Source: JBHHXR01 sp046757205
Lineage (GTDB): Bacteria > Pseudomonadota > Alphaproteobacteria > Rhodobacterales > Rhodobacteraceae
NCBI GenBank assembly: GCA_046757205.1
Contig: JBHHXR010000091.1
Location: 1 to 12,617 of the forward strand
Direction: 5' to 3'
Length of the DNA stretch: 12,617 nucleotides
Below the pieces are notes generated by a model that was not told where the DNA came from, ran no database searches, and saw nothing but the letters and a program-made list of their open reading frames with translations. Positions 11,507-12,617 of the stretch are shown here, in pieces (within the stretch, counting starts at the first letter, position 1; each line of letters starts with the position of its first letter). A program made the translations under genes and the position numbers.

Positions 11507-12617
11507 ATGTGAAGCGGAATACTCTTTGGTGCCGGCCTGCTCGCGCTCAGCGCAGGTGCCGCCAGCGGTGCCGATCTTCTGTTCAAACCCGGCGAGGACA
11601 GCCGGTTTCACTGGGACAGTTACGAGGCGTTGAAGGCGAACGACCTGAGCGGCAAGTCGGTGACGCTGTTCGGGCCGTGGCTGGGGCCGGACAAGGAACT
11701 GGTGGAAAACACCCTGGCCTATTTCGAGGCGGCGACCGGCATCGACGTGCAGTACGCGGGGTCCGACAGTTTCGAGCAGCAGATCGTGATCGACACGCAG
11801 GCCGGTTCGCCGCCCGACGTGGCGGTGTTCCCGCAGCCGGGCCTGGCTTCCGATCTGGCTGGCAAGGGATTGCTGGTGCCGCTGGGCGCGGATACTGCCG
11901 ACTGGGTGCGCGACAATTACGCGGCGGGGCAGTCCTGGGTCGATCTCGGAACCTATGAGGGCAAGGACGGCAAGGAGGATCTTTACGGTTTCTTCTACAA
12001 GATCGACGTGAAATCGCTGGTCTGGTACAGCCCGGACAATTTCGATGACGCCGGCTACGATATTCCCGAGACCATGGAGGATCTGAAGGCGCTGACCGAG
12101 CAGATCGTCGCCGATGGCGGCACCCCTTGGTGCATCGGGCTGGGCTCGGGCGGGGCGACCGGCTGGCCGGCGACCGACTGGGTCGAGGACATGATGCTGC
12201 GCACCCAGCCGCCGGAGGTCTACGACGAGTGGGTGACGAACGAGATACCGTTCGACGATCCAAGAGTGATCGACGCAATCGAGGAATTCGGCTGGTTCGC
12301 GCGTAACGACAACTTCGTTGACGGCGGCGCGGGCGCGGTGGCGTCAACCGACTTCCGCGACAGCCCGAAGGGCCTCTTCACCTCGCCGCCGCGCTGCTAC
12401 ATGCACCGCCAGGCATCGTTCATCCCGGCGTTCTTCCCCGATGACGTGGAGGTGGGCGTCGACGCCGATTTCTTCTACTTCCCGGCCTATGCGGGCAAGG
12501 ACCTGGGGTCGCCGGTGCTTGGCGCCGGTACGCTGTTCGCCATCACCAAGGATACACCGGAGGCGCATGCGCTGATGGATTTCCTGAAGACCCCGATCGC
12601 GCATGAGGTCTGGATGG
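11507..12617 (+). CDS. aglE: Alpha-glucoside ABC transporter substrate-binding protein AglE (partial, start interrupted)
   Basis: This is the periplasmic binding protein of an ABC importer for alpha-glucosides such as sucrose, maltose or trehalose. The reading frame stays open to the window edge; about 370 codons are seen of a family length near 450. A signal-peptide-like segment (ILFGAGLLALSAGAASGA, 11519-11572) leads to the mature start ADLLFKPGEDSRF. Strongly AglE-like blocks follow: QQIVIDTQAGSPPDVA, KIDVKSLVWY, CIGLGSGGATGWPATDWVED, VASTDFRDSPKGLF and the LGAGTLFAITKDTPEA region. GGGAGG (11493-11498) is 8 nt before ATG 11507, but the next in-frame codon is TGA (11510-11512). No other normal in-frame start precedes the signal peptide. 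A CGA-to-TGA change or a one-base insertion near 11518-11521 would explain this. GTG 11509 (MKRN) is in the wrong frame. The aglFGAK genes are expected beyond the edge. Confidence 0.88.

Noticed and set aside
10609..11958. A 449-codon open frame on the plus strand across the LacI-family gene and the start of aglE
   Set aside because: It runs antisense to a clear LacI repressor and then out of frame through aglE, with no domain-like pattern. High GC content commonly gives such long shadow frames.

Overview
The window is GC-rich, densely coded, Gram-negative DNA, most likely from an alphaproteobacterium of Rhodospirillales type. The strongest evidence is the central cluster atpI-atpB-atpE-atpF'(b')-atpF(b). 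It encodes only the membrane (F0) half of ATP synthase, with duplicated b subunits and no F1 genes, which is the usual alphaproteobacterial arrangement. An AglE-type alpha-glucoside binding protein next to a LacI-family regulator also fits that class. No rRNA, tRNA, CRISPR array, insertion sequence or phage gene was seen.

Layout. Bases 1-150 are the end of a class I cytochrome c gene. A T-rich hairpin region separates it from a 731-residue molybdopterin oxidoreductase with one [4Fe-4S] cluster and a probable Cys Mo ligand (292-2487). An ArsR-family repressor lies on the minus strand (2497-2832) with a perfect palindromic operator over its -35 region. The F0 operon follows (3092-5661), preceded by a TTGACA promoter element and a perfect match to the IHF consensus. 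Next come two small unrecognised membrane-protein genes that converge on a hairpin-rich gap: 5948-6304 (plus) and 6539-6835 (minus). A GMC-family FAD oxidoreductase (7082-8737) is followed by a periplasmic TPR protein (8920-9360), an ICMT/NnrU-like membrane methyltransferase (9404-10084) and an overlapping 41-codon membrane microprotein (10077-10202). The last part is an alpha-glucoside uptake locus: a LacI-family repressor on the minus strand (10240-11265) divergent from aglE, which runs off the right edge.

How the parts work together. The F0 genes build the proton channel and stator. Two tandem hairpins between atpE and the b' gene are well placed to keep c-subunit mRNA more abundant than b/b' mRNA. 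The cytochrome c and the molybdoenzyme may form an electron-transfer pair, but the gap and hairpins between them leave this uncertain. The LacI protein and aglE share an intergenic region holding two matching 16-bp operator-like palindromes.

Most of the window is ordinary metabolism. The best anomalies are: (1) aglE as written has TGA as its second codon, directly after a well-placed ATG, and no other usable start before its signal peptide; (2) the paired LacI operators; (3) the post-atpE hairpins; (4) short ORFs below the usual annotation limit, one overlapping the methyltransferase gene and one overlapping the start of the GMC gene. I found no convincing sign of a wholly new multi-gene system.
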